Part shown: one piece after another, positions 1-48,156 of the stretch | How the letters are laid out: the number at the start of each line of letters is the position of its first letter | How positions within the stretch are numbered: the first letter of the stretch is position 1 | Source of the DNA: Pogonophryne albipinna | Lineage: Eukaryota > Chordata > Actinopteri > Perciformes > Artedidraconidae | NCBI GenBank assembly: GCA_028583405.1 | Contig: CM053261.1 | Coordinates: 10,782,459 to 10,846,458 of the forward strand | Direction of reading: 5' to 3' | DNA: 64,000 nucleotides | Made by a program: the position numbers and the translations under genes | The notes under the pieces: model-generated | What the model saw: only the letters and a program-made list of their open reading frames with translations | What the model was told of the DNA's origin: nothing | Databases searched by the model: none

Positions 1-3000
1 TAATATATTCATTGCTATCTGAACATTAAGAGCATTCCATGGAATATAACAAAAAGTGTTTCTGAAATAAATTACATACCCCACCTTTAATCTGCATTAA
101 TTAGGCCTGTATATTGCATGCATTTGCTGTGTTTCTCCTTTTTTGTTTACAGTTTAGTAGATGCACACCTGATTTATATATATAATACTGTGGGTACCGT
201 CACAAATACGTTGTTTTAAATGAAAAGAATATCATATGCTGATGAGGTCGCATTTTTTATCCAAAAGTAAACAGAAAGGGATCAGGTTCAATTACTTTTA
301 TATTGTAAACACTTTGAGTATGCTACTGATTACATTTGTATACAGGTATTAAGTAATCGTAACAGAATACCCTCCTAAACCTGTAGACAGGTAACGTTGT
401 CAGGAAGATAAATATTATTGACATGAACAGATGTAACATACTGTATATCAAGGGAATATGCATACAAAGTAGGCTTGCAAATAATGTTGTTTTGTCTTTT
501 AATGATTGATTATACTGCACAATTTCCCAATTTGCGTTTAACATTTCTGTACATGGTCAATAACCCATATACATCAGAATAAAGCACACATTAAACAACA
601 AATACCAGTGAAACATCACAAGAAGGACACATATGTCTGCCTGGGTGGTGTTGATAAGGGTTTGTAAAGGAAAGCTTGTGTCTGGAGGGGAGGAACTGAT
701 ACTTAGGGTGGAGAACAGTTAAACAATGCAAACAAGTTAACAATATGTATGTTCCCTCCCACAAACTAAACTGCTGATACCTAATGTTTATACTAATCTA
801 ATGCTCATTACTTAATAAAACATATTTATTGGAAATGTATTAGACACGTTTCGATGTTATGCATTCATCTTAAAGATGTAAATATTGTCCATATAACATT
901 ATCACACCTTTTAACTCAATTTTCAATGTTAATATGGCATATTGGCTTTAATTCCTTTACACTATTTGACACTTCCTTGATAATTTACTGCCTTTATTTC
1001 TTACGTTACTTCAATGAGACAAACAAACAAAGTTAGAATGGAATGTAAGGAATTTTAACAAGTGAGGCACATGAAACATATCTTTATCATTGCTGAATCA
1101 TGCACAGATTGCACCGGGCACACATGATCTACAAATTAGCTGAATTAGCAATCAGACGCTCCCACTGTAACACGGAGCGGCTCATCAGCCTGTGTGAGGT
1201 CAGAGAGAGGTTAAGTGACGTAGCTGTGCTGGCTGCTGGAGCTTTCACTGCAGTCTGAAAGTCTCAGCAGGAGACGGGAGATGACACAATTATGTGTCAC
1301 TCGCTTTCTATTTACTTTCAGCCAGCTTCTTCCTATTGCTTCTGGAGGTGCAGCTTCTCTGTGAGGGCCTGTGATTACGGGTTCAGGAACAAACCACAGA
1401 ACAAACAGGCCATTGTAGTGACACTAATCTAGGGATTTGGGATATAATGGCAAGTGATCAGCAAGTGGGAAGGACTGTGCACAGGTTTACAGTCTTCAGG
1501 TTTCATGCTGCAGTAATTTAGGAAACAATGTCTTACTTTAGGGATTCCTTTTACTGTTTGAGTGCATTTTCACTTCCAAAAAAATGTGATAATCATTTCA
1601 CTGTTCCAAACAGCACAATTTAGCTAGCAGTTCCAATCCTATCACCACTTAAACATACACTTACATCATTTACACAGTTGTGTTATACTTTATAAGGGGT
1701 TAGTCAATCTAGTGAATCCACATTGAATAAAGATCAATGAGAACTGTCCAAAAAATACACAAAAATTGAAACTTTAATTATTTTTTCTACGAACCAGTAA
1801 AACTTGGTTTTGATTGTGCGCCGACAAAACAATATCTGTCACAACAAATGTGTCCCTCCCTGTGCAGAAGAGGTTAATATCATAATTAATCTAATAAAAT
1901 CTGTTTTATGACAGGAATGTCTGCTTTCTCTTCCGGTTTCATGTTGGGCACACAGTGACCGTTCAGCATATATTAGATATATATATTGCAACTTTGAAAA
2001 TAAATATTTGAGGAAAATATTTGTTCTTAATGTTCTCTAAGTGCATTTACGAGTAATGTAAATAAAGATAGAATAGGAATACAAGTAAAGTATTTGAAGT
2101 AGAGTGAATTACCTTATAAAGGACATGCTAACTCTATGTAACATTTAAAACTCTTGAAAACTAACAGGCTACGAGTGGATTTAGAGAGTAGAGAAAATAG
2201 ACGCCTCTGTCCTTTGTCCGAGGAAGTCCTCATTAGAGAGTTAACCAACACTCTTTGTAAGGAAATGTAGGATTTAAATAACAAAAGCAATGCTAATGTA
2301 TCCATTTAGGGGTGGACAATGGGAACCTGTAGGATGTTAATGGGTCACTGAGACTGTGAATAGCCTATCACATGAGTCAGTGCAAATATGTGGCCAGGAA
2401 TTATGGGATGCTGTAGTAAATATTTCTGGAGGCTGAAAATAACACTTTATTTGAAGTTGATCTATATTTAACTGCCGTTACTGTATATATTTGACCATAA
2501 TAACGCTTGTGACTTAAGATTGTCTAAGTCACCTCCGCTCGCTGTGTGTATTTAAGCCTTCATTTGAATGAGTCAACATTTAGAGATCCTAAACTGGGCT
2601 TATGGGACTGAACAAAGAAGAGTTGTGTTGTACATGGGGTTTCTTTAAAGATGTTTGTATTACCCATGTCGCATTAGGGGGAAAGGGAGAGTGGCCTGTC
2701 ACCTCCTGGTGTGACAGCAGGGCTTAGTTTAATGAAGCCTGTTGCTCATTGTTGTTCATGGTGTTTATTCATACCTGAAAAGCACAAAGCAACCAATTAT
2801 CACATGAACAAAATGTCTGCTGAGACGACTGCATCCTAAGGAAATATCCTGTGGTCGAACCCACTGTGCTCTTAAGTTTACCACAATGATACAAATATCT
2901 AGCTGGCCTGCAGAGGAGGGTGTGATTTTTAGGTTTATTTGACCATATGGTGCGCTTGATTTCCTTCTGGATTGATGCAAAACACATACAATTGAAGTGA

Positions 3001-3480
3001 ATCAAAGAGGAGACAAGCACCATTTATTTAAGCTAAAACCCTATTGTGATGATGATTATTCCAAACTAATATTTAATGAAGACCCCACATCAGAAAAGTG
3101 TTGACTGGTTTTACTGCTATATTATTTTTCTGTGCACATAGGCCACACACTCACCCTCAACAATGGCGAAGGACTAAAGCTTTATTTCAGATTGCTTCAA
3201 CACGGTCCAGTGTGGTCCAGCCAAGAGAGGGCACTTATTTTCCACTGAGGACTTTGCCACATTCATTTGAAGAGCGGCCCTCTCTCATTATTAACAGACA
3301 CACTAAACGATGGGCCCCAAACAATACCGAACAGATCCCTTTATGCGGACAAGTGCTCAACGTTTCGGCAACCACTGTGTGCCCTCCACCACTCCCTCTT
3401 CTTTTCAGATACCTGCACATAAGTGAAAGATGTAGAGCACACAAAAGATATTCTCAACTTTCCTTTTCTCCCATTCTGTG
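1..3480. other. Intergenic, downstream of ccbe1; no gene seen
   Basis: AT-rich single-copy-looking DNA. The open frames here are short, overlap in several frames and match no protein I know. Stretches at about 1140-1440 and 2400-2760 are less AT-rich and less repetitive than their surroundings and could hold regulatory DNA, but nothing specific is identifiable. Confidence 0.5.
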
Positions 3481-4660
3481 AAACAGGCCCATTTTAAAGC
3501 TTTCATTTGGGCAAAGCCTCTCATTAACTCTGCTCATGCTGCCTCCCTCGGCTTGCCATTGCTTAAGTACTGGGTGTTGTAAAAAAGCTACCAATTAGTC
3601 CCTCATCAGCTCCAATTAGTGGAGACAAAGCCTGAGTAAAGATAACTCAATGAGAGGGAGAGGTGGAAGGGTGAGGGCCGTCTCTGTGTGCTTCTGTGTG
3701 TACATGTGTGTAGCTGGGCCGGCACAACATAGTTTGTAATCATTGAAGAACTTGTGGCCATTCACTTTGACCCGCTGCAGCACAGGTCCATTCACTCTCC
3801 AGGCTCCTCAGCGGGCCCTTTTCTCAGGGCCAAGTGTTGTTGTGCTGGGAAGACAGGCCCCCCAGGAGTCCCAGAAAGAGAGCCATTCAATCCTCTCTAC
3901 CTGCTTGCAGCATATAAAGCACTTAAGGCCAGGCCGATCTCTCATTATTGTCTCCTTCACTCTCAATACTTCCTTAAACTTAGGCCTCAACAAGGCTAAG
4001 CCCTTTTAGAGGGGAAATAGGGGATGTATGTTAAGGGGGTGCCTTTCGCCTCATTAGAATTGAATTTGCAGTGTCTTGTAATTACGTCGGAGGGCAACAA
4101 TGTAATTTGTTCATCATAATCTTCACTGAATGGGGGATTTTTGGGGCAGTTAATTTGCTGCCCACACTAATGCATTAATGAATGAATTGGGCAACACTAA
4201 TTTTCCCTTTGCTGCCTCAATCTGTTTGTTTCCTCCATCGGTCTCCATCAGTTCTGGGCAGCCGCTACTAATAAAATTACCTCATTAAGGCTTTTATCGC
4301 AGCACAGTAATTCACTCATTCATTTGCTATTAAACATTTTCTTTTGGAAAGGGGGCTGGGGGTGTCCCCATTCAGAGTTGCATCTTTTTGTGGGTAGTTC
4401 TAAATAATGAGGGGGACAAGCAGGGAGATATAATTAGGAACAAGGGGGCACTTCAGCAAATATTGGAAATCTTTTAAGGCTCTCCCTTGTATGATGGTGA
4501 TTAATTACTTCCACAAGGGATTTTGGATAAAAAATAATGCCAAGTTTTTTTGCTCGGGCGAGACGACTGAAGCTTGTTAAAAGGATGTGCACAGGACTTT
4601 AATTCCGGCCCCTCTTTAATCATGACATGTACTGTTCTCTGGAAATGGGCTCATTGTGAA
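3481..4660. promoter_or_regulatory. Candidate conserved non-coding element cluster
   Basis: About 1.2 kb with no usable frame and no repeat signature, but dense in homeodomain-like cores: CCAATTAGT twice at about 3590-3620, TCATTAGAATTG, GTAATTAC, CAGTTAATTTGC, CATTAATGAATGAATTG and TTAATTAC. CpG is scarce and the texture (TAAT cores spaced by ordinary sequence) is typical of developmental enhancers conserved among vertebrates. This is inferred from sequence style; conservation was not tested. Confidence 0.4.
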
Positions 4661-6209
4661 ACCAATACGCATCATGTTAACAATGATCGTTTTAAATGAA
4701 AGTGGCGCTAGAATAAATTAACAAATGGTTTTTGTTTGTGTTATGAATGAAATGATTCGTGGATATGTGATCATATTGATTTATATGAAGATACAGTATT
4801 TAGCTGAAAAAAATATGCAAATAAGTTGCTTGAATCTCATGTTCTAATGTAATGCTTTCTTCCAGGAACAAAATGCAACAGGTTCACATTTTGTTTTTAC
4901 AACAATTACTCAGAGACAGGCCACGTGTATTCATTTGGGCTTTTTGAGTTAGTCTCATCGCTGGTGGCAGCCTGCCTTGTTGTCAAACAATCTTTTAGCG
5001 GAAAGACATCAAATATTGTTGAGTAAGAACATCTAATTTCAGTCAATGAGTCTGAAAATAAACAAGAAAACACAGATTATCCACGCTGGGTGAACATCTC
5101 CACAAAGCGTTAATCATAATTGTGTTTTGATTATCGTCACGTGCTCCTCTGTGAACTACACTGCACAGTTTAATGAGTTCACTGAACACTGAGTGCTGTG
5201 CACCAATCAGAGGGAATGAATCACACAGTGCTCATACTGACTGAGAAATGACTGCCACCTAGTGGATTTAGAGTGGTACTGAATGACAGTTGGGGCACTG
5301 CACTGTGAAGAGTGGTATAGAAGTATTAACAGTATCAAAAGTGAAGTAAAAGCCATCATAACTCAGTCCCTTGAGTAGGTAAAAAAGTGCTATACTTTTG
5401 TGTGCACAGGAGTGCATTTTAAGCTTTAGCTTGCTAAACCCCATACTACGGGGCACCCAAATCAAACACAGAAGACGCCTTTAAAACTATATAATATAAT
5501 AATAATATAAAGACATACATACGGCAGACGCCTTCCCAGCTCAGGTGCACCTTGCTGAGCAATGCAGCACACCTGAAACCAGAGCTACCGGAGCTGGGAG
5601 AGAACAGGGAACACATAAAGCCATAACACAGCTTTATAATTAAAACTATAAAGAAGTAAAGCATGTCATGTCGCTGCAGGATAAGCTGAATGTTGACGGA
5701 TAAACATGATTTCATACCTACCTCACAGTGATTATATAAAGGTTTTCTCAGATAAGTTCATTTACTGACTGACCATATGATGTACTCACATTCTCAGAGT
5801 CATTAGCTGACAGTTTGAACTTGAGTGGCCTTTTTATATCAGGCTCATTCATTATATTGTGATGTGTTGTGTGATTGGTCAGCCATTCATTTCTCAGAAA
5901 TGCTGAGCAAAGAAACTGGAAACCCAGACATTTGTAAGTGGCTTTGAGTATGTCTCCCTCTGGTGGAGAACTATCCAACAACTGAGAACCAAACATCGAT
6001 CCAACATCTTTGTATGTATTATGAAAAAAGGAAACGTGTATTTTGGGAAAAATGAGTTCAATATTTACTTTGGTGATCATGTGGCAAAGGAATCTTTCAT
6101 TAGATTTGTTATTATTTAGACATTTGGTGGCTCTATTTCTTATACAAATTGTGGGAAAGAGAAACATTTACATAAAGTAAAGACGTCAAATCTGCTTAAA
6201 GGAGACTTG
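4661..6209. other. Intergenic, downstream of ccbe1; no gene seen
   Basis: AT-rich DNA with only short chance frames. The 139-residue minus-strand frame at 5748-6167 has no recognisable domain, no splice context and biased composition. Nothing else can be supported. Confidence 0.5.
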
Positions 6210-6429
6210 TTTAATGTGCCGTGAAGGAAACATGTGCTTCATGCATTTGCACATTCATGCATTTGCACATTCAACTAATTTTGTTAAAAAATAGTCACAC
6301 AAACTCTTGTATATCATATAAAAATAAACATCTGTGATAAAAAGGCATACAGTACACTCTGTTTAAATAAAAAAGCATACACACTTAAATATTTACACCT
6401 GACAGCATCATATATAAACCCAAACCCTT
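6210..6429 (-). other. Putative ccbe1 3' UTR
   Basis: AT-rich sequence after the stop codon. The nearest poly(A)-signal-like hexamer on the minus strand is ATTAAA at 6210-6215. No AATAAA is seen close by, so the true end could lie further left. A 16-bp direct repeat (catgcatttgcacatt) occurs twice head to tail at about 6240-6271. Confidence 0.3.
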
Positions 6430-40551
<34,122 letters not shown>

Positions 40552-40720
40552 CTCATCGGTCCAGACACCTGGGTGCTGCTGACAGTAATCCACACGTGCA
40601 CTGATTACTCCTCACTGCTACAGCTTCAGGGAGTAGTGGTCAGCAGCGCGCGCGAGACCCTCCCACTCCTCGTGCTGCTGACTGAATTAACTGTCTCTAC
40701 AGCGGCTAGCTTAACATCCC
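40552..40720 (-). promoter_or_regulatory. ccbe1 5' UTR and proximal promoter region
   Basis: Sequence directly upstream of the start codon. It is more CG-rich than its surroundings, with an alternating CG run (gcgcgcgcg) near 40650 and a GC-box-like gagtgggaggg on the minus strand. No clear TATA box is seen. The position of the transcription start is inferred only. Confidence 0.35.
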
Positions 40721-42008
40721 CAACTCCGTAGCCTACTTTTGACAGGTCATGCCAAGATTCAATATGAGTCAATATGTTCACTACATAGTAAAGGTTTGGA
40801 GAAAATAAAGACTTGTGACTTTTATCTTTGACTACATAACGTGTTTGTCGACAATTTGCAAGTAACACATTGAGACTGCGACTGTTGTTACAGTGTTAAG
40901 GTAAAACTTGACAGAAAACTGGCTCATAAGTTGTCTGCCTGTGTATAACCCTATGGTTTAACCACTTAAATGCAAATACATCTTTTTTGTAATGCTCCCT
41001 TAAACATATTTTAGCAAAGAAGTTTTCTGAAAAATAAACATATCTTTTATTTTCTTCGTTAAACCGGTGAAAGTGACAGGAACGGAGCAGACTTTTACCC
41101 CATCTTTCACCCCACGAGCTCTCTGTGCGTCATGACGTCTGCTCTCTGCTACCACCACGTGGCTGTTACTGAAATAACTCCTCAATAATACAAATAGATA
41201 CATATTAAAATAACTACAAGAACAAGTGCAAACCTTCTCTACTATGATAATAATGTGAGAAGTCATGATTTGGATACAACTCTATTCATTCCCGTGTTTC
41301 AGTTAAATAAATCTGACTAAACCAACACATTAAAAATGCATTGGTGGTCTAATATGAGCTCATTTTAAGTCATTCATTTATTGTACCTTTGAAGTTGTAA
41401 GCACACATTATTCATAAATTGATTTAACAAGATTTAATAAAATATTAAAGGGGCACCTGACATTTAGAGAATAACTTCTCAAGAGGAGAAAACTGTTTCA
41501 TTTTAACAGTGGCTTTCCCAAAGTTTAAATACTGAGTTCAATTGTGAAAAGTTAAGGATACTATATATAACTTTGGAGCTTAATCCATAATAAACGATAT
41601 CAGGTTAGCTTTGGTTTCAAGTATGAATGTTTTTTTACTCCAAGTTATATTCCATCCAGTGCTGCCCCTGGCCAAATTGGGCCCCTATGGGAAATGTTGT
41701 CATTCATTTAAAAAGCAAATTTGACATTTTAAACAAGCTAAAATAATCAGACACAATGCAAGAGCCTCAGCAGGAACTAAGTACTAAGCAGTAACTTACA
41801 TGCTCTGTAAACCCAAACTCACCATACTAACTTGCTCATTTAAATCAAGCTTTTTGAAATGTATACTGTAGATAAGAAAGATTTTCCCCCAATATGTCGT
41901 TGACTATCATTTTGAATTGCCCATGACCTTTGTGTGACCTCTAACAGTAAGCCTGATCTGCAGTGAAAAACTGTTTACTGAATGAAAGGAACAAAATCAA
42001 ATAATAAA
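40721..42008. other. Upstream intergenic; nothing seen
   Basis: AT-rich sequence 5' of ccbe1. A cagtgctgcccctggcc string at about 41659 resembles a DNA-transposon end, but no matching end was found. Confidence 0.4.
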
Positions 42009-42300
42009 TGACTGAATGAATGAAGGAAAACTTTATTGACCTTAAATACATTTGCTTTACAACAATAGCATGAAAGATGATCAAAAGAACATCAACAAGC
42101 ATACAGGAAACCATATACTATAAAATAAAAACAATCATCAACACATCATAACAAGCATATATTAGTATATTGATAAAGGCTAATCAGGTGTGTGTTGAAG
42201 AAGGTGCCACACGCAGACTCTCTGATCAGAGCTTGTTAGGCAGTTGAATGTTGTGATGGATACATTATGTAAAGCCTTTTAACGTCCACATCCTGGGCAT
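42009..42300 (-). mobile_element. Probable LINE 3'-end fragment
   Basis: On the minus strand it ends ggtcaataaagttttcctt followed by a CATT-type short tandem tail (plus-strand tgaatgaatgaa). This is a common layout for non-LTR retrotransposon 3' ends. No protein signature survives. Confidence 0.4.
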
Positions 42301-42337
42301 GCAATGTATACCTTCCTCCTGAAGATAAAACTTGCAG

Positions 42338-42501
42338 AATCCAAAAGTTCTTCAGTTTCTCAGGAATGCAGTAGTATGACATTACAGGGAGTTGGGAAGC
42401 AGATAACTGGAGAGCCTGTAAAGGATATCCCAGTGAAACAGGAGGACTGCGGTGTCACTTACAGCCACTATGGTAGCTTTTCAAACTGTGAGGTCATTCA
42501 G
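42338..42501 (+). CDS. Unrecognised candidate exon or pseudo-exon
   Basis: A 164-bp stretch open in one frame, between a possible acceptor (acttgcag) and donor CAG|gtatga. It encodes ESKSSSVSQECSSMTLQGVG, then KQITGEPVKDIPVKQEDCG, then VTYSHYGSFSNCEVIQ. The composition is more protein-like than other orphan frames in this window, and codon third positions vary normally. I recognise no family and found no partner exon within a few kb. It could be a chance frame or a relic exon. Confidence 0.2.
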
Positions 42502-42504
42502 GTA

Positions 42505-45500
42505 TGATTTACCTTTATTCAGAATATAACACTGGTCAGAATTGTCTAATCAGGTGAAACGTAATACAGAATTTCCTCTCATATTAATGGTTTACTTTTC
42601 CATTGAAAAGGGAATTGTACCTCTTACAATATCAATTACCAGAAAAATAGCACCTTGAGCTTGCTTCAAAGGGCCTGCTCAAGCATGACCATTTCAGTGG
42701 AAGGGAAACCAGTGTTTCACCGATCCACCTGCTTCATTACATCAGAGCCTCTAAGCCTCAGCCACCGTCTGAGGTTGCAGTTCAGTTCCTGGCCACTTGA
42801 TGGCCCTTTCAACCAAGAGATAGCACCCCCACCTCTTTCGCCACCACCGTCATCATTGCCCACAAAATGGATGACATCTTTTAGAAATACCAGGGTGCGT
42901 CACGACTCTGAGGTGCACATGCTGTGCCATTTATGTTCCACCTGTTTGATGCCTCAGCAGCCCGAGAGGCAGAGAATGATCATGCCTTCAACAGCACAAT
43001 TAATGTCGCAGGCTGATACTGTGTCAAAGCTGCAGGGCTAATAACCTCAAAACAATGTCTGGAAACATCCTCTGCCTTATGGATATGAAATAATGATCAT
43101 CAATTTCCTGGAAGCAACACAGAACAAAGGAAGCCTTTTTACCCCTTACTATGTTCATGCACTTTATTGTCTGTTTTAGATGAATTAGTTTTATTATGCT
43201 GTCTTAGTTTCTGGGTTTAAGTGGTTAAAGATGGTTTGCTAGGACTGGGAGTGTTGGCATATTTGCTTTAATTGGTCCTTTGTTTTTTGTGCATCTGGTT
43301 TCCGCATAATAAACTTTAAGGACATTCCAATCAAACACCATGATCTCACTACATTCTTTTTCTGTTCTCATTGTTTACCAAACCAGTATTAGTGTTGTTT
43401 CCCTGACCTAGAAGGAATCGTTAGAGCACACGTGGACTATTTCTTTTTCACTTAACAAAGTCACATCAAGTAAAACTCTTGCCCTATCTACTGCCGTGTT
43501 AGGGAAAACAAATGGACCTGAAATTAGATCAGATGGATGAAAAAGTGATCCAGGGAGAATGGACACAGTTGCTAGAGGTTTGTTGGGAAGAAAAACAAGC
43601 CAATAAAACTGTCTGTGATGGAACTTGGTTGTTTCTTTTAATTAAGGAGCTGTCTTCTGAGATCTCTACAAGAGGTTAAAAAGGTTGAGGGTGGAGCAGA
43701 ACTATTGCTAACATTGGATGTGATAGTTTTGGGGTTGCATTCCACCAAATGGACTCAGTTTGTTTTTGGGTAAGAGAAAATCCAGAAAGACAAAAGTTAT
43801 AGTACACTGAAGAGCTGCCTGATGAGAATATGTGCTGTGAAATTTGTATGCTTGCTCAATTCAGTGCCTTGTAGGTCGCTGACACTGACATTGTCATTAA
43901 CCTTTTCATGCTAAATGGATGCTTCATTCTGCAGCAGTGGAATATTCACGAATATAGCCCGTTTTATCCTCTTAATGCTCTCTCAACACATGGGGTGACA
44001 ACGAGAATATTGCAGGACACGAGCACCCTGTCATAACTCCCCTCTCTCCGTCTTTCTCTCTTTTCACAGTGCAGCACTGCAGTGCCTCTCTGCACATGCC
44101 CAGACAGACTGAGAGAGAGCCACAGCAAGTTTGAGCTCACTAGAAATATTAACAGGCTGCATCACAGACACATTCATGTACTCTTTCAAGCTGTGCATGC
44201 ATTATAAGCAAAAGTATTGTTAAATGAACCTGACAATGAATTATTCAATGGTAATTTTGAGATGTTAAAATGCATCAAGGGCAACACATTTGCTGTGGAA
44301 TCAAACCTGTGACTTTTTATTTGCTGGACTTTCCTTTGTGTCAAGGTCACTCTGCCTCCCACATGCTTTTTACAAAAACTGTCAGATTGTTGACGCTTTA
44401 ATAGTCTAAAACTACCTCTCTAAAGTCAATGAAACTATTACTAATACAACATGAGAATAAATGTAGCTGGTTGCCTAATTTTAAAATAGTTTTTTGTTGT
44501 TTTTCATTTAGAGTAATCCTGGTGGATTAATACTCTTGTTTGCTTGTTTGCCATGGCAAAAGAATATGATTCATTTTGCTTGTTGAAACAGCTATGACAA
44601 ACCATGCAATCAAGGAGGATACAAAATTGTGATTCAAAATCACTACTCACCAAATGACAAAATTGAAAGGAGAATAGGAGACATTTCATCTTAAAAGCAA
44701 CAAATGGGTGTGTTGGTAGGTCTGAAAAGTAGGGAGATCTCTCATACTTGCATTATTCTGGGTTATTTTGGCTGCGTCCAACATATGAGAGTGGAGCTTA
44801 TGGGGAAGATAAATCATCTGTAAATTATATTTAATATCAGATGAACAATAAATAAGACCGCCATTACGTTTGTATATTTTGTTATTGCCTTAACTTCAAT
44901 ACTACCTGCTTTATACACACACACCTATCTCTATTACCCACATCCTTCTTAAGGCTAGATATAACTTACTGATTTCTTTTGCACCTCCATCTGATTATGT
45001 ATGGCCTCAGAACTGCTTGATATATGCGCCCTCATGTTCCTACATTTTGTGTTTCTTCACACAGGTTTTCTGCTTTTGTATTTATTCTGTAAATATGTTA
45101 CCTTTAAAGCATGTTGTGCTTAAGCTTGAAAAAGTAATAAGTAAAGAAAATGATAATTATTACTGTTCATATTGTTATAATTCAAAGAAAGGTTGACATT
45201 TAAAAGAAAACATTCACACATTCTTAAGGGCAATGAAACTGTGTTTGTTTGTGTTTTGGCTGCTGATCCTCCCTCCATAATGACCATGGAGAGATCCCTT
45301 CCCAGTGCAATTTCAAAATAAGATGGGTTATACTTGAAACAACCAAACCCATAGACAATGATGTATAACCCAGCTTATAATACAAGGAAAACCTATTATA
45401 ATACATAATGTAGCTGTTCACATCTTATATTTGTTTTCTTTTTGGGGTTTTACAAAAGTATCATGGGTAGATGTTCTACAGCAAGCCAATCAGGAAAGCA

Positions 45501-48156
45501 AAGCAGAGCAAATGGAGCACAGCCATCATCACTTTGGCTCTCACTCCTCCACTGTTGTGGCAGCAGGTTAATAGAGATTTATTCCTGTCATCTCAGTGAG
45601 AACGATTTTCCCCAACCACATTTCACTGTGACTCTCCCTCTCTCTCTCCTCTCTTTCTTCACATGCACCAGCTGCTCAAAGGTTCACTGGTGAGTCACAT
45701 AAGGTGTAATGTGATGTGTGAGGAAGTCTTGCTCTTCAGCGGCTGTAAACATGCCCATCTACTCACAGCAGTGATCCCGGGTGCTCTACTTATTCATACG
45801 AGGTTGGTTTGCCCGCAGCCAAAAGAACATCTTCAATAAAAGGTCCCAAAATACATATTACAAATATTATTTGTATTTATTTAGATCCATTATAATCCTT
45901 CAAGTACAATCCTGCAGATTTACTGTGGAAATAAAATCTGTACTAAGCCGACAGAAAGCACCCCAGCGTAGATTACTATACAGAACAACTAATAGTTATG
46001 GTGGGATTGGAATTTCCTTCTGATACAGTACGTGTCACGTGCCTCCTTGGCAGTGCTGCGATCAATACATCTGACCTCAGTGCAGTGTCCTTGGGACGGC
46101 CACATTTCACTGCCCCTCCCGCCATTATGTCTCTCCCCCTCCTCTCCGTCTCCAGGCTCATTTTTACTGCCGGGCCCTGAAACACACACACACGCAAACA
46201 CACACACATACATGTACAGACCACTGCCTCAGAATTTGTCTTTCCTCTCCATCCTCCTAACCGATTCAGATAATCACAGACCATGTTAACATGCAGACTA
46301 ATATTCCACTGTTTTTCTGAATATCATAATATTCTGATTTACATGAACAATATAAAAAAATCTGAACTGATATTCTGAATAAGGCCTTGTAGACTGTGGA
46401 ATTTGCAGACACATGCTTGTGGGATATGCCAGTATTATTCAGGTTTCAGAAGCATTCTTTGAAAATGTATTTCGCACATTAGGAATATATGTCTCAATGA
46501 GGGTTTCTACCGCTGTGTAGAGCCTTTTTTTCTGTGTGTTGTACACAAACCAACAAGTTATTTTTGATTGGATGTTGGCATGATGCCGTGAAACTGACCA
46601 GGTTTGGATTACATGTTTTTAAACATGTAATATTTAATGTGTGATAAGGTGTTAAAGTGTATTATATTGGGAAATCAAGTCTGTAGTGGACTGGTGAGAT
46701 GTAATTAGGATGGAAAGCACGTTGTAATTCATTCTTTAATAGACCCTCGCTCAAGTTTTCTCTGCCTCCAGCGAGAACATTGGGTCTTCTTCAAATGGTT
46801 GAAATTAATTAGAGTGGGAGTCAGAACTAAGGTACCTTGTGGAATTAGCTACAGCTACATGATAACAGGAATATTAGTGGAATAAGGCAACTGCCCTCTG
46901 TGATAAAGTGTTTGTTGGTAGCAAAAACATTGTTATTAAACTCGATGGCAACACAGAGAACGCAGACATGGCCGTTTCCATATGAGGATAATATTGCATG
47001 TTTAAGCCCTGTGATTGAAATCTGCTCTCAAATCTGATTCGTTCCTGACCATACATCCTTCAACCAAATCTTATGTCAATCAGGCCTGTAGTTTTTCCAT
47101 AATCCTGCTGAAAAACATAAAAAGCAAACAAACAAAAGCATAACCTCTATGTCAAAGCAGGAGTTAAGTGGACATTGCTGATTAGATAACCTTCAGTATA
47201 ATGCATGACAGGACAGTTGGCTTAATGTTCTTTCACATTAGGAATTTGCAGCATATTTCTTGATCTGGAAGCACTGAAACATACAGCATTGGAACAGATG
47301 GTTAGTCCGTAGGCAACGCGTCCAGGAAAAACGGAAATGGGATTATTTCTATTCAGACTGCCATTTGCAGTCCGAAAATTAAGGATTTCACAAAAAATAT
47401 AGTTACACTTGTTTCAAACAGATCCTTTTTTTTTTACCAATGATGATGACAAATATGATATCTTCCTCATATCCTCTTCAAATGTTTCCACCATTTGCCA
47501 TCTCCAGATAATAGCTTCCCTGGGCTGAGGTGATCAGGACTAGCGCAGGATGAGCCTGGTAATACGGCTCATCATCATTTACATTAGTTTTGAAGCATTA
47601 GGCAGAATTGGCCCTGGGTATCAGTGAATTTATAGGCCGGTCGGGGTAACATGCCCCAGTAAACCGAGTCATATTGTGTATAGCTTGGAGGCTATTTTCA
47701 TACCTATTAGTTTCCTTTCACTGTCACAGGAAAGTAGAATTTTCAGCAGTGACAGTCATCATTGATTTTCCACTGAGCAGCCTTTAACTGAAGATATCCA
47801 TTCAGGACGTTTTGTGTGAACCGAGCTAACACACCTGTTATTTTAGATTTGTTCACACGGGTGTCAGGTGAGTCCAGGTTGACATGTAAGTACAGTTGAG
47901 TGTAGACTCAATGCAGAGGTGCACCTTTCACTGTAACACTTCTGGCAACCTGTAAACAAAAGGGTGAGGATATCACCTCGGGATAGATTACTTCCCTGTC
48001 TGCCTTTTTCTCTTATACTGCATTTTACTCCTACATTGTATATTTTACAAATCATATTCTGCCGGAGGGGCTGATCGTATCTTTATATTTCTTTGTGCAT
48101 CTCCTGATGTTCACTGAGTGTTGTTAAGATACATTTGGTACCAAGGAGTGTAATGA
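42505..48156. other. Upstream intergenic; possible regulatory blocks
   Basis: About 5.6 kb without a supportable gene. The 128-residue frame at 42655-43041 is proline/serine-rich with no domain. Blocks at about 46730-46920 and 47470-47690 are non-repetitive with TAAT cores and could be conserved regulatory DNA. Nothing specific was identified. Confidence 0.4.

Noticed and set aside
5748..6167. 139-residue minus-strand frame just downstream of ccbe1
   Set aside because: No domain, no splice context and an asparagine/phenylalanine-rich chance composition; ccbe1 ends at 6430.
42655..43041. 128-residue plus-strand frame
   Set aside because: Serine/proline-rich with no family resemblance, no splice support and no conservation evidence.
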